Shown here in pieces: positions 36,024 to 46,135 of a DNA stretch of 64,000 nt. This DNA comes from Candidatus Poribacteria bacterium (GTDB lineage: Bacteria; Poribacteria; WGA-4E; UBA9662): positions 1 through 64,000 of the forward strand of contig PAQF01000025.1 of NCBI GenBank assembly GCA_002709695.1. Reading direction: 5' to 3'. How positions within the stretch are numbered: position 1 is the stretch's first letter; each line of letters starts with the position of its first letter. The position numbers and the translations under genes were made by a program. The notes beneath the pieces were generated by a model that saw nothing but the letters and a program-made list of their open reading frames with translations, was not told the DNA's origin and ran no database searches.

Positions 36024-38762
36024 ATGAAGACCAAAACAATGAAAAAAAGCAGTTTCAGGCTAAAAATCTTCTGCTCAGCATCGCTTCTGGGATTTCTGTG
36101 CTTGCTATTAAACAGTTCTTACCTTATTAGCTTTGGAAGCCCAACCCTCTTCTACATTTCAAATGTTTTCATCCACATCTTAATTGGTGTCGGGTTAATC
36201 CCATCCGTTATTTTTTTCATCAGCAAATTATACTCCCAGATGCAATATACTGGAAAAACAGCTATCATTTTATTAATAATTGGCATCATCTCCGGTCTGT
36301 GGCTAATGATTGTGGGTGCGACTACACCAAACCGATGGCTCTTGGTTAGCCACATTATGGTAACCACAATCGGATCATTTCTCTTGATTCTTCATTTTTT
36401 CTTGAACAAACCCAGTTTTATAACGTATTCAACCACAAAGATTTTGGCGTTTACGCTTGCCATTAGCCTGATTTTTCCGGTTATCGCAAAAATCTATCGA
36501 AACTATTTCCCTGCAAATGACTATCTAGTACAAAACCCAATTCATGATATACCAACAAGCATGCACGAAGAGGGAGGAGGAACAAATAGTCCTTTCTTCC
36601 CATCCTCTGCCGAAACTGCCACAGGAAACTTAATCCCAACAGACTTTTTCCTCACCTCAAAAACCTGTGCGGAGCAGGGATGCCACTCCGATGTATATCG
36701 TCAATGGAACGAGTCTGCACACCATTTTTCTTCGTTCAACAACCAATGGTATCGCAAGTCAATTATGTATATGCAAGACGTAAATGGAATTCAATCATCT
36801 AAATGGTGTGGGGGTTGCCATGATCCTGCAATTATGTTCAACGGTGTAATGGACCGCCCAATTAGGGAGAACATGCACACGCCCGCAGCACAAGCTGGAC
36901 TGGCATGTACAGCTTGTCACTCAATTGAACGGGTTAAAGATACAATGGGGAACGGCGGCTACACAATCAAGTACCCTCCACTACACGATATAGCAACTAG
37001 CGAGAACAAGATTGTTCGAAAACTACACAACTATATTATTCGACTCGATCCAGAACCACACAGAAGAAGTTTCATTAAACCTTTTCATCGCGAGAACACT
37101 GCTGAATTCTGCTCTACTTGCCATAAGGTTCACCTAGATCACCCTGTCAACAATTTCCGATGGTTTCGAGGATTCAATACCTACGATCAATGGCAAACAA
37201 GTGGAGTGTCACACCAAGGGGCATTATCATTCTACTATCCCGACGAACCAAAGAAATGTGTGGATTGTCACATGCCTCTTGTACCATCAAAAGACGCCGC
37301 AAGCAAAAAAGGCAAGATCAAAAGTCATAGATTCGTAGGGGCAAACACAGCCCTTCCCCACGTGAACAAACACCCAGACCAACTTAAAGCAGTTACGAAT
37401 TTCTTACAGGATAACAAAGTCACGATTGACATTTTCGCCCTAGTGGATGGACACAAAATAACTGCTCCAATTAAACCATCAAATGCAAAAGTGTCTCCTG
37501 GTAACGATGTGCGTATTGATGTTGTGGTGCGCACACGTGGTGTTGGACACCATTTTCCTGCTGGTACAATTGACGCATTCGATGTTTGGCTGGAGCTCAA
37601 AGTAACCAACGAAAAAGGAAAGATCATTTTCTGGAATGGGATGATTAACGCTAAAGATGGAAAAAACGGTCCAGTAGACCCAAACGCACACTTTTACAAA
37701 TCCCATTTGATCGATGAACGCGGAAATCATATTAACAAGAGGAATGCCTGGGCCGCTCGTACCATACTTTACTCCCGTACAATTCCACCAGGGGCAGCTG
37801 ATACAGTACGTTATCGATTAAAAATCCCAGAAGATGGCAGCAAACGCCTCACACTTCAAGCCAAACTAAATTATCGCAAGTTCAACTGGTGGCTAACACA
37901 ATGGTCATATGCAGGAGTCCGAGACCCTGATCATACAAATTTTCAAGTAGAAAAGGGCTACGATAATGGCAAATGGGTATTTACAGGTAATACTTCTCAA
38001 GTAGCCGGAAAAATCAAAGAAATCCCCAATCTTCCAATTGTCGTCATATCGGAGGACCAAGCCACAATAGAAATCATGCAAACCAATTCAATTCCGACTG
38101 AACTAAAAACCAAACCCGATGCACAAGATAAAGAACGTTGGAACGATTATGGAATTGGACTACTGAGACAAGGAGACCTTAAAGGAGCAGAAGCTGCTTT
38201 TCTCTCAGTTGTCAAAATCGCTCCCAACTATATGGATGGTTATGTTAATATCGCACGTTGCCGAATTCAGGAAGGTAACCATAACAGTGCCGAAGAGGTA
38301 CTTAAAAAAGCACAAGAACTTCAGGAAAAATTACACCCTAAAAATCCAAATCGAGCTAAAGTAGATTATTTCTATGCACTAACTCAAAAGTCGCAGGGAA
38401 AATATGATGTTGCCCTAAAGCATCTACACATAGCAGCAAAACAATTCCCCAGAGATAAAAGGGTCCGAAACGAAATAGGACGTATTCTTTACCTCGAACG
38501 ACGTTATGCTGAAGCAACTAAGGAATTTGAGAAGACACTAGAAGTTGATCCAGAAGATGTTGACGCACACTACCATCTAATGTTAAGTTACCGTGCGTTA
38601 AAAGACCAATTAAAAGCTGTCAAAGCGCAAAAACTCTACCTGCGTTTCAAATTGGATGAGTCCGTCGATCCTATCACAGGTATAGGACGTCGTGCTAACC
38701 CTCATGCAAACATGGAACGCCAAAAAATACGGGAACATCTTTCTTCAATCGCCAACTATTAG
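36024..38762 (+). CDS. Membrane multihaem cytochrome c with C-terminal TPR repeats
   Basis: A 912-aa protein with about five transmembrane segments in the first 165 residues. Haem-binding motifs follow: KTCAEQGCH (CX3CH), WCGGCH at residue ~262, ACTACH, FCSTCH and KCVDCH, i.e. four CxxCH and one CX3CH. This part resembles cytochrome c554-type multihaem proteins. A beta-rich region with HHFPAGTID follows, and from about residue 710 there are four or more TPRs (GIGLLRQGDLKGAEAAF, LERRYAEATKEFEKTLEVD). The haem domain should face the periplasm, so electron transfer coupled to a TPR docking surface is likely. It starts at 36024 or, less likely, the ATG at 36039. The stop lies ten bases before a Gfo gene. 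Confidence 0.88.
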   Translation: MKTKTMKKSSFRLKIFCSASLLGFLCLLLNSSYLISFGSPTLFYISNVFIHILIGVGLIPSVIFFISKLYSQMQYTGKTAIILLIIGIISGLWLMIVGATTPNRWLLVSHIMVTTIGSFLLILHFFLNKPSFITYSTTKILAFTLAISLIFPVIAKIYRNYFPANDYLVQNPIHDIPTSMHEEGGGTNSPFFPSSAETATGNLIPTDFFLTSKTCAEQGCHSDVYRQWNESAHHFSSFNNQWYRKSIMYMQDVNGIQSSKWCGGCHDPAIMFNGVMDRPIRENMHTPAAQAGLACTACHSIERVKDTMGNGGYTIKYPPLHDIATSENKIVRKLHNYIIRLDPEPHRRSFIKPFHRENTAEFCSTCHKVHLDHPVNNFRWFRGFNTYDQWQTSGVSHQGALSFYYPDEPKKCVDCHMPLVPSKDAASKKGKIKSHRFVGANTALPHVNKHPDQLKAVTNFLQDNKVTIDIFALVDGHKITAPIKPSNAKVSPGNDVRIDVVVRTRGVGHHFPAGTIDAFDVWLELKVTNEKGKIIFWNGMINAKDGKNGPVDPNAHFYKSHLIDERGNHINKRNAWAARTILYSRTIPPGAADTVRYRLKIPEDGSKRLTLQAKLNYRKFNWWLTQWSYAGVRDPDHTNFQVEKGYDNGKWVFTGNTSQVAGKIKEIPNLPIVVISEDQATIEIMQTNSIPTELKTKPDAQDKERWNDYGIGLLRQGDLKGAEAAFLSVVKIAPNYMDGYVNIARCRIQEGNHNSAEEVLKKAQELQEKLHPKNPNRAKVDYFYALTQKSQGKYDVALKHLHIAAKQFPRDKRVRNEIGRILYLERRYAEATKEFEKTLEVDPEDVDAHYHLMLSYRALKDQLKAVKAQKLYLRFKLDESVDPITGIGRRANPHANMERQKIREHLSSIANY

Positions 38763-38772
38763 AAGGTACCAA

Positions 38773-39792
38773 ATGACAGAAAAACGCGAAAAATATAGAG
38801 CGGGCGTTATCGGCTGTTCCGGAGTCGGAACGAGACATGCCATGGGATTAGTCGGACTACCAAACGTTGAATTAGTAGCAGGATCTGATCTCATCCAGAA
38901 CACACTAAATAGTTTTAAAGAGAAATTTAGCGAGTACTCAAATAGAATTTCAGGTTACACAAATTACCAAGAAATGTTACTTCAAGAAAACCTCGATATC
39001 GTAACCGTTGCAACCTCAGATCATCGCCACACTGATCCAGTTATTAATGCAGCAGAAATTGGTGTCAAAGGAATTTTCTGCGAAAAGCCACTAGCGACAC
39101 GATTGATCGATGCAGATCGGATGATTGAAGCCGTAAACAAGAATCAAGTCATTTTGTCAATTGACCACACTCGCAGATGGCTACCATTGTGGGTTCACAC
39201 CAAAGAACTCGTCTTAGGAGGCAAAATTGGCGATATACATTACATCATTGGAACACTCGGCGGTAGCCGAGCTATGTTGTTCCGAAACGGCACTCATCTT
39301 ATCGATATGATCTGCTATTTTGCTAATTCCAAACCGGCATGGGTGTCTGCTGAATTAGAAAAAGGATTTGAAAACTACGACGAATATGATGGAGACGGAG
39401 GGCATTCCCCAAACACCGAACCCTCAGCACATGGCTACATTCACTTTGAGAATGGCGTAAGAGGTTTTTATGTAGGGGGACCCAAAACCACCCCATCCCG
39501 TTTCAGCCTAGAAATTGTTGGTACATCAGGCTATATCAACATTAACGACCAAGAAGCAAAGATATACAAAAACAACGACATAACACCAATTTCAACCCCA
39601 AAGTGGGACGTGATTGGTATAGAGGCTGGTGTTCAAAACTTAGTTAAAATGGTTGACCAAGGCGGAGAACCAGTATCTTCAGGGAACGAAGCGCTTAAGA
39701 CTGTCGAGATAATAATTGGTTTTCTGGAGTCACAACGCCATCACAACACCAAGATTAACCTCGCAAGAGTGCGAAGAAGAATGCCTGGGTAA
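38773..39792 (+). CDS. Gfo/Idh/MocA family oxidoreductase
   Basis: The track extends back into the cytochrome gene, but the ATG at 38773 (MTEKREKYRAGVIGCSG) has AGAAGG upstream and gives a normal 339-aa family member. Landmarks are the Rossmann GVIGCSGVGTRHA, IFCEKPLATRL with an intact EKP, and FRNGTHLIDMICYF in the C-terminal domain. It starts ten bases after the multihaem cytochrome stop, so co-transcription is likely. It ends 38 bases inside the convergent cyclic-nucleotide-binding gene. The substrate is unknown. Confidence 0.9.
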   Translation: MTEKREKYRAGVIGCSGVGTRHAMGLVGLPNVELVAGSDLIQNTLNSFKEKFSEYSNRISGYTNYQEMLLQENLDIVTVATSDHRHTDPVINAAEIGVKGIFCEKPLATRLIDADRMIEAVNKNQVILSIDHTRRWLPLWVHTKELVLGGKIGDIHYIIGTLGGSRAMLFRNGTHLIDMICYFANSKPAWVSAELEKGFENYDEYDGDGGHSPNTEPSAHGYIHFENGVRGFYVGGPKTTPSRFSLEIVGTSGYININDQEAKIYKNNDITPISTPKWDVIGIEAGVQNLVKMVDQGGEPVSSGNEALKTVEIIIGFLESQRHHNTKINLARVRRRMPG

Positions 39793-40321
39793 GATTCTTA
39801 ATGTCCTCCGAGGCTTTAGAAAGGCTGTTGACAGCATTCTTAGCCACTTCAAAATAAACCGGGCCCGCAATCGTTGGATCCTCATCAGTAATCTGCTTAA
39901 AGTTCTTAAGCGTCAAAACGCCATACTGGACAGGTGTTGTTGTCACCGTATGTGCTGTTCTAATAGCCTTATCCAAAACAAGCGAAAACTCTCCAAGACC
40001 AAACGCCGGCGATCGTACCACAGGAACGACAGCCTCAGTCTTCGGACCAGACACAGGCGCAGGATCTGTGGTCTCCAACCGGATGATAGGTTTCTGGGAC
40101 AACTCAAACCCATCTTTCGCCCGGAGGGTGAAGTCTTTCGACACCTCAACCTGCCCACGAAAAACGAGAATCATCTTATCACCAAAATCGCCTTCTGTCA
40201 GTAGCGTTTCATCGGCAGGACATTCGACAACCTCAACCATTTCAGCGATACTAGCACACTGTTGATCAGTTAACGATGAGAAAAAATTTACTTTTTTAAT
40301 TTGCTTGGCTGTAGCTTTCAT
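39755..40321 (-). CDS. Cyclic nucleotide-binding domain protein
   Basis: A 188-aa stand-alone cNMP-binding (CAP_ED) protein. The beta-roll reads FFSSLTDQQCASIAEMVEVV, TLLTEGDFGDKMILVFRGQVEV, then a phosphate-binding-cassette-like PAFGLGEFSLVLDKAIRTAHTV. A Pro/Ala-rich insertion around residues 80-115 (TTDPAPVSGPKTEAV) interrupts the usual fold, and the canonical arginine of the RTA motif is present. Its ATG overlaps the stop of the upstream K+ channel gene by four bases (ATGA), so the two are translationally coupled. I infer that it is a detachable ligand-sensing subunit for that channel. The 3' end overlaps the convergent Gfo gene by 38 bases. Confidence 0.85.
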   Translation of the reverse strand: MKATAKQIKKVNFFSSLTDQQCASIAEMVEVVECPADETLLTEGDFGDKMILVFRGQVEVSKDFTLRAKDGFELSQKPIIRLETTDPAPVSGPKTEAVVPVVRSPAFGLGEFSLVLDKAIRTAHTVTTTPVQYGVLTLKNFKQITDEDPTIAGPVYFEVAKNAVNSLSKASEDIKNLTQAFFFALLRG

Positions 40322-41736
40322 GCTTGTTCCACGTTCTGATTATTCATTAGAACCACACAACGATTTTTTGCACTTACCTGATAATCGTCGCTTGGGTTAA
40401 TTTCAAGCTCCATTTTTTCCTCACTAGATAATTTAATTCCGGACTGCTGTAATTGTTCCGTAATCATTTGACGGACTATAGGATCACCAGTTTCTCCCAT
40501 TTCATCCTCGAGGTCAAATCCAGACGCTTGAACTGTATATCCAAGCAGTAATGCACTGAAATTTTCCTTAAAATAACTAAAAACATTGAGATGAGTAGAA
40601 TCTATTAATAGAGGCGGCAAATCAACAATTTCAAGTCTATGCCCATCACCACCTACTGCACCAATTTGCTCAACTAACTGCGGCACCCCTGGATTAAGAA
40701 TGTGATTGGTAATCATGTCGGGCGTATGTTCATCAGTCAAAACAATTTCATCGCAACCAGCCTGAACAAGTTGCTCTTTTAATTCCGAATTGGCTATGTG
40801 AGCAATCAACCGGACATTGTCAGTAAGCGACCTAACAGCAAATACCGTCAGTGGAATGACATTCTCATCCGCCGGATCTTCAGCTGCCAACCCTGATTTA
40901 TCTGGCACGAGAATCATATTTTCAGCTTGATCCACAATCGCTTTTTCCAAAACCGCCTCTTGGGTATACCGACCACTAATATGGGTGATATCGAGACGAT
41001 CAAAGTTTTCTACAGCCCTCTTAATTTCGTCCCGTGGCATCTCATTTATCAGAATGATCAACGGTGCTCCACCAATCACTACAGGTTTCGTACTCTCTTC
41101 AGTTTGCATGACCTTCAGAATATCCTCCACCATCAAACTCCAGCCTGCAATGATAGTATGCCCTTTAAACTTATTCTGATCCAACGTATCATCCTCCCTT
41201 AATGCAACTTCAACCAAAAACGATGCCACTACACCTGAAAGCAAAATTGCCCAGAAGAAGCTGGACAGCATAATTATAGCACCAAAAAACTTACCTAAAT
41301 GCGAGGCGGGGCTTATATCCCCGTAACCGACAGTGGTAAAAGTCACAAGCGACCACCACAAAGTGTGAAGAAAAGTGTCCCAAGCAGTAATTTCACTTTG
41401 ATCTTTTCCTAAGTGACCAGCAACGCTACCAGCATAGTTATCATACTCGAAAAAAAACATAAGCAACGAGGCCACCAAAACAAGCGCGACCGTACCAGCT
41501 GTATATTTAACAAAACCCGTTTTAATAATTTCCCTGAGCCGATGACCAAGCGCATGTCCTTCCCCCATACTTGTAGCCGGTCGAGCTAAAGGCGGAGGTT
41601 CAGCCCGAACCTTAGCAGCACTCGGCGGTACTAAACTCTCAGCACCACACTTTTTGCACTTTGCTTTCCGGCCAGCTTCAAGATATAAGACAGTTATATC
41701 CATCTCACAACTGGGACAACTATACCTTAATGCCAT
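40318..41736 (-). CDS. Zinc-ribbon potassium channel with RCK-like NAD-binding domain
   Basis: A 472-aa protein. Residues ~5-40 form a zinc ribbon (CPSCEMDIT ... CKKCGAE, four cysteines). Two membrane segments surround a pore with the K+ selectivity filter TVGYGD (about residue 138) in the Ion_trans_2 arrangement. The cytoplasmic half is Rossmann-like (GHTIIAGWSLMVEDIL), resembling RCK/CASTOR-type channel domains, but the GxGxxG motif is degenerate. Its stop overlaps the start of a cyclic-nucleotide-binding gene. AGGAAAG lies before the ATG. It is likely a ligand-gated K+ channel in the cytoplasmic membrane; a zinc ribbon on such a channel is unusual. No Trk-type partner is nearby. Confidence 0.88.
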   Translation of the reverse strand: MALRYSCPSCEMDITVLYLEAGRKAKCKKCGAESLVPPSAAKVRAEPPPLARPATSMGEGHALGHRLREIIKTGFVKYTAGTVALVLVASLLMFFFEYDNYAGSVAGHLGKDQSEITAWDTFLHTLWWSLVTFTTVGYGDISPASHLGKFFGAIIMLSSFFWAILLSGVVASFLVEVALREDDTLDQNKFKGHTIIAGWSLMVEDILKVMQTEESTKPVVIGGAPLIILINEMPRDEIKRAVENFDRLDITHISGRYTQEAVLEKAIVDQAENMILVPDKSGLAAEDPADENVIPLTVFAVRSLTDNVRLIAHIANSELKEQLVQAGCDEIVLTDEHTPDMITNHILNPGVPQLVEQIGAVGGDGHRLEIVDLPPLLIDSTHLNVFSYFKENFSALLLGYTVQASGFDLEDEMGETGDPIVRQMITEQLQQSGIKLSSEEKMELEINPSDDYQVSAKNRCVVLMNNQNVEQA

Positions 41737-42087
41737 GAAACTTTCCTATCTCCAAGCCCTACAATTACACCTTTGACACTTGTAACGTCATGTGCTTCGA
41801 CTTTAGCATAGCCCACTAACTTTTGTCAATAATTTTCTCACGGTAAACAGTAGAAACCAAGAGGATACGTTGGTTGCATAATCAGCACAATTTGGATCCT
41901 ACCGGATCACATATGATAAGATACTATAATCCTAGTATTACCATGCTAGTTAAGATTTTCAAAGTTGATAAAATTTATTAGGACCCCCTAAGGTTAAAAT
42001 CCGTCAAAAGCCTTAGACTCTAAGCAGAAAATCACCATCAAACCCAACGTTTAAAATCATAGTAAATATTACTTCCAATAACAACAG
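41737..42087. other. Divergent intergenic region
   Basis: About 350 bases between the K+ channel (-) and the beta-helix/TPR gene (+). A TATAAT at 41925-41930 has no convincing -35 element. No gene, RNA or strong hairpin is recognisable. Confidence 0.5.
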
Positions 42088-45000
42088 ATGCGAAATCAGA
42101 TCTTTTTACTGATTATTTTTTTATATCTTGGTGAGGTAAAAGTACATTCTTATTTTTCTACACCAGGCCGTGGCGATTTATACACAATTGAGTCTTTAAT
42201 CCAATTATCTGATGCTATCTCTCAAGATGTTGATGGCAACTATGAAATCCATACCGATATCCAGATCTCAAACAACACCCAACCCGATATCCTTAAGCTT
42301 GAACCAGGCACTTCCTTAAAATTTGTTCAGAACACCACACTGAAAATAGATGGAGTACTAATCGCTATTGGGACAAAAACAGCACCAATCACCTTTAAAG
42401 CTGTTTCAGAAAAATGGACAGGTATCACATTCAGCAGGAAGGCAGATAGTAATGCCTGTATTCTGCAACATGTGAGCATTGAGAATGCCCAAATCGGAAT
42501 CTCCTGCCAACTAGCTTCACCCCAGATTACCAGCAGCCAAATCAATAACTGTCACCAACATGCTATTTCGATGCTATCATCAACTCCAACAATATCAGGA
42601 AACAGCTTTTCCACTCACAAAGGAGGCACAATCATTCATATCGATTCTAGCAAAGCTGACATTAGCCAAAACAGATTTGAGATGCAGAGCTGGCAGACAG
42701 CAATTAGACTAATTAAATCTGATTCACGCATTAGCTCTAACCATTTCAATGGAGGAAAAACAGCCATCAGTTTTCGGCAAGCTATGCCTCAAATAGAACG
42801 CAATCATATTTCACATTGTACAATCGGTATTTATGCAGATCAAAGTACCCCAATAATCAGAAGAAACCAATTTTTTTCCACGCAGACAGCTATTAGCATC
42901 TGGAACTGTGACGAAGTTGCAATTGATAAAAATATCATAGAACAAAGCAAACACGGAATTTATCATAAAAATTCAAATCTAATTGTGGATGCAGAATTAA
43001 TCTCAATTGAGGAAAAACGACAGATAAAACGTCCAAAACCCATACCAAAAACTGATATTAAACCCAACACCAGACAAAACCCAAATCATCTTCCACTCAC
43101 AACCGAAAAGCAATCTACCCCCAAACGACCATACCCAAAACAAAAAAATCCAGAAGAATCAGCCAAGATGAACCAGATTATGGATCATCTCTTCTCTATA
43201 GGCAGGTCCCATTTCAAAAAAGAACAATACAGTCAAGCATTAACAAACTACAATCGCTTACTTGATCTTGTCACCGGTAAAGAAGACGAACTGGCTAACG
43301 TTTATTATCACCGTGCTTTAACCCACTACAAACTGGAAAATTACAATCAAGCAATCAAAGACGTACAGACACTATTAGGTGTAGATCCGGCTCCGAAAAT
43401 TGAGTCAGCAGCCAAGTTTATTCTAGCAAAAAGCGCTATTCATAATAATATGGCTAAGTTGGCAGAAAAAACACTTCAGGAACTTAAAACCGAAAGCCAG
43501 TATCACCAATTAAGTCTAATCGAATTGGCCAACCTTTATGAAAAAAACGAACACTATCAAAAAGCAATTCGAACCCTTGAAGAATTGTCTCTTTCACTTA
43601 AAGATCGCCAAACTCTGATTACCACACTCATTCGTATGGCTAACATTTGTTATCAACAACAGAATTTTCCCAAAGCAATTGGATACTATCAGGAAATGAT
43701 CGAAAATTTCCCGGGAGCTAAAGATCTAGATACAATCCAGTACGCCATCGGGGAATGCTGGGATGCAGAGAGAGAAAAAGAAAACGCTATTTCAGCCTAT
43801 AAGAAACTCATCAATAATTATCCAGATTCCAAGCTAATAATCTCAGCCAAATGGAACTTGGCAACCTTGAGCCACCAAATAGATCAAAACACCAATGCCT
43901 TTTACTATGCGAAAAAAATTATCAACCAACATTCACAATCTTCCATTCCAAGTGATCAACAGATTGTGTATGCCGCTCGAAACTTGGCAACTAAGTTAAT
44001 CCGAGAAGACACAACACTTACAAAACACCCTACGCTTTTTTCGATTAAAAACTTGGTAGCAATTAGTCACTTCCCATTAGCAACGGCGAAAGCTAAGTCC
44101 GAAGCCCTTTTTGAACTCGGGAATTTATACACAACGACAAAAAAACTTGGCGAAGCTATTTCAAGCTACAAACAAGCACACGATGAAACGCAATCGGACG
44201 AAATGAGAAAAAATATTCTGTTTCGTTTAGCCATAATCTATTTCGACCTCAAAGATTACAAAAAATTTATCCCTACAGCATCGCAACTGCTTGAATCTAG
44301 CACTGTCCTTGGTAATGAGATGACATCGCAATTGCAGATCAAGCTAGGGCTAAGTAACTTAAAATTACAGAAAACAGATCAAGCTAAATCGGCATTCGAG
44401 CAAGTATTACTGATACCAAATGTTTCTGCAGAAATAGAGACCCGTACACATTTCCACCTAGCAGAAATCTACCAAGCCAATCAACAACTTAACCAAGCAA
44501 AGACAAAATATCAGCTAATCCTATCAACTATTAATGCAAACACAACTAATTTAGTCTTTAGAACAATCCGAACAAAATCAGCATTTCAGTTAGCGTATCT
44601 AACCGAGGACATAAATTTATATGACCAGGTTATATTAGCTAACTTGACCTCCAAAATGACAGCCATATCCCTGTATCGTCAAGCACTTTTACTTGATAAG
44701 AATAATCAAAATACCAAATCAAAAGCGAATCTTGAACTCCTGGTTGACCGTTTCTCTGGCACAACTGATTCTGAAATTCGCTCGTTGGTCGATAACGCTA
44801 CCCTGCGGCTAATGGATGATACCGAAGATGTCAACCATGCGATTCCACACACTTTAGCTTCATTAGAAATAGCCGAGAAAAAAGGAGACCCTCAGCTACT
44901 CGCACAAATCCAATTCCGATTAGCAACATTGTATAACCAAAACGAAGACACATTTTCCAAATCATTATCACTGTTCCAATCCGCATACCAAAATGCGGTG

Positions 45001-46125
45001 AAATCTGGAAACAAAAATTTGATTAATACAACCGTATTCCAAGCAGGGCAGTCTGCTTATCAAAGCAATGATTTCCAAACAACTATCAGTCGGCTTGAAT
45101 TTTTTGTCAATCAGTTCCCGAAAGATTCCAAACTAATGACAGCTATTCATTATCTAGCTTGGTCCTACTTCTCAGTAGCAGAAAACACCAAATCTCAACC
45201 GAAACGCAAAAAACTCTTGCGACAAGCTTCAAAACAGTTTGATCATCTAATCACACAACAAGCTACCCCAGAAAGATTAGCAGACTGGATATTCCAATCC
45301 GCCCAAGCACTGAACATGGCCGGTGAGACAATTTCAGCGATCACCAAATATCAACAAATATTAACTCAGTTTCCAAATCACAATCTAGCTGAAACCTCAG
45401 CATACACTATTGCAAATTTACAATATTCAATGGAGCAATTCGATATCGCCTTAAAAAGTTACCAGAAATTCTGTTCACAGTTTCCCAATAGTGAATGGTT
45501 TGACGAAGCTTTTTATTCAACAGCAACATGTCAAGAAAAACTAGGACAAACTGAAAAAGCGATAAAAATTTATAACCAAACTACCCGGCGATTTCCCCAC
45601 CTAATGGTAGCAGTAAACGCCCAAGTCAATATTGCACACCACTATTTTAACCAGAAAGCTTACAATCAAGCACACAGTGCATACCAAAAACTGACAAAAC
45701 AGAATTTCCCAGCCATTACCCCCAGTTTCCAAAGAAAGGTTCACCACTGGATCAGTGACACAGAAAACCTACTGGCCGAAGCACCATACCAAAAAGCAAT
45801 TACGATGCTCTCCAAAGCAGATACCGGCTCAAAGAATCCAGATGAACAGGAAACACTATTCGCGCGGAAAGCAATTAAAGAATTCAACCAACTCATCTCG
45901 AATTATCCAAATTGCATTTACGTAGATCATGGGCTAGCTTCAATTGGAACAGCTCATGAGATACTCAACGAATGGAAAGGAGCCATTTTTGCATATAACC
46001 AATTAATAAAACGTTATGAAAATAATGTGCCAACGGATCCAAATACAAAGAAGTTTCTGAACCATGCCCAAACACGTTTAGACGCCATTGAAACGTTTCT
46101 CTTCCAACAAAAGAAATTCGAATGA
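42088..46125 (+). CDS. Exported beta-helix and TPR-repeat scaffold protein
   Basis: A 1345-aa protein. A signal peptide (hydrophobic residues ~4-15, ending near VHSYF) is followed by a right-handed parallel beta-helix at about 65-310 with repeats such as TSSQINNCHQHAISML, PTISGNSF and NPIIRRNQF-type turns. A Lys/Pro-rich linker (about 315-355) leads to a long TPR solenoid from about 360 to 1330, with many pairs like GRSHFKKEQYSQALTNYNRLL and SAYKKLINNYPDSK, similar to BamD/YbgF-type TPRs. A periplasmic or outer-membrane scaffold is likely. Ten bases separate its stop from the VWA gene, so the two are probably one unit. No enzyme motif is visible. Confidence 0.85.
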   Translation: MRNQIFLLIIFLYLGEVKVHSYFSTPGRGDLYTIESLIQLSDAISQDVDGNYEIHTDIQISNNTQPDILKLEPGTSLKFVQNTTLKIDGVLIAIGTKTAPITFKAVSEKWTGITFSRKADSNACILQHVSIENAQIGISCQLASPQITSSQINNCHQHAISMLSSTPTISGNSFSTHKGGTIIHIDSSKADISQNRFEMQSWQTAIRLIKSDSRISSNHFNGGKTAISFRQAMPQIERNHISHCTIGIYADQSTPIIRRNQFFSTQTAISIWNCDEVAIDKNIIEQSKHGIYHKNSNLIVDAELISIEEKRQIKRPKPIPKTDIKPNTRQNPNHLPLTTEKQSTPKRPYPKQKNPEESAKMNQIMDHLFSIGRSHFKKEQYSQALTNYNRLLDLVTGKEDELANVYYHRALTHYKLENYNQAIKDVQTLLGVDPAPKIESAAKFILAKSAIHNNMAKLAEKTLQELKTESQYHQLSLIELANLYEKNEHYQKAIRTLEELSLSLKDRQTLITTLIRMANICYQQQNFPKAIGYYQEMIENFPGAKDLDTIQYAIGECWDAEREKENAISAYKKLINNYPDSKLIISAKWNLATLSHQIDQNTNAFYYAKKIINQHSQSSIPSDQQIVYAARNLATKLIREDTTLTKHPTLFSIKNLVAISHFPLATAKAKSEALFELGNLYTTTKKLGEAISSYKQAHDETQSDEMRKNILFRLAIIYFDLKDYKKFIPTASQLLESSTVLGNEMTSQLQIKLGLSNLKLQKTDQAKSAFEQVLLIPNVSAEIETRTHFHLAEIYQANQQLNQAKTKYQLILSTINANTTNLVFRTIRTKSAFQLAYLTEDINLYDQVILANLTSKMTAISLYRQALLLDKNNQNTKSKANLELLVDRFSGTTDSEIRSLVDNATLRLMDDTEDVNHAIPHTLASLEIAEKKGDPQLLAQIQFRLATLYNQNEDTFSKSLSLFQSAYQNAVKSGNKNLINTTVFQAGQSAYQSNDFQTTISRLEFFVNQFPKDSKLMTAIHYLAWSYFSVAENTKSQPKRKKLLRQASKQFDHLITQQATPERLADWIFQSAQALNMAGETISAITKYQQILTQFPNHNLAETSAYTIANLQYSMEQFDIALKSYQKFCSQFPNSEWFDEAFYSTATCQEKLGQTEKAIKIYNQTTRRFPHLMVAVNAQVNIAHHYFNQKAYNQAHSAYQKLTKQNFPAITPSFQRKVHHWISDTENLLAEAPYQKAITMLSKADTGSKNPDEQETLFARKAIKEFNQLISNYPNCIYVDHGLASIGTAHEILNEWKGAIFAYNQLIKRYENNVPTDPNTKKFLNHAQTRLDAIETFLFQQKKFE

Positions 46126-46135
46126 AGAAACCAAC

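Noticed and set aside
39716-40204. 162-aa + strand ORF antisense to the cNMP gene
   Set aside because: Shadow of a gene with a clear cNMP-binding fold; the + strand frame shows no recognisable motif.
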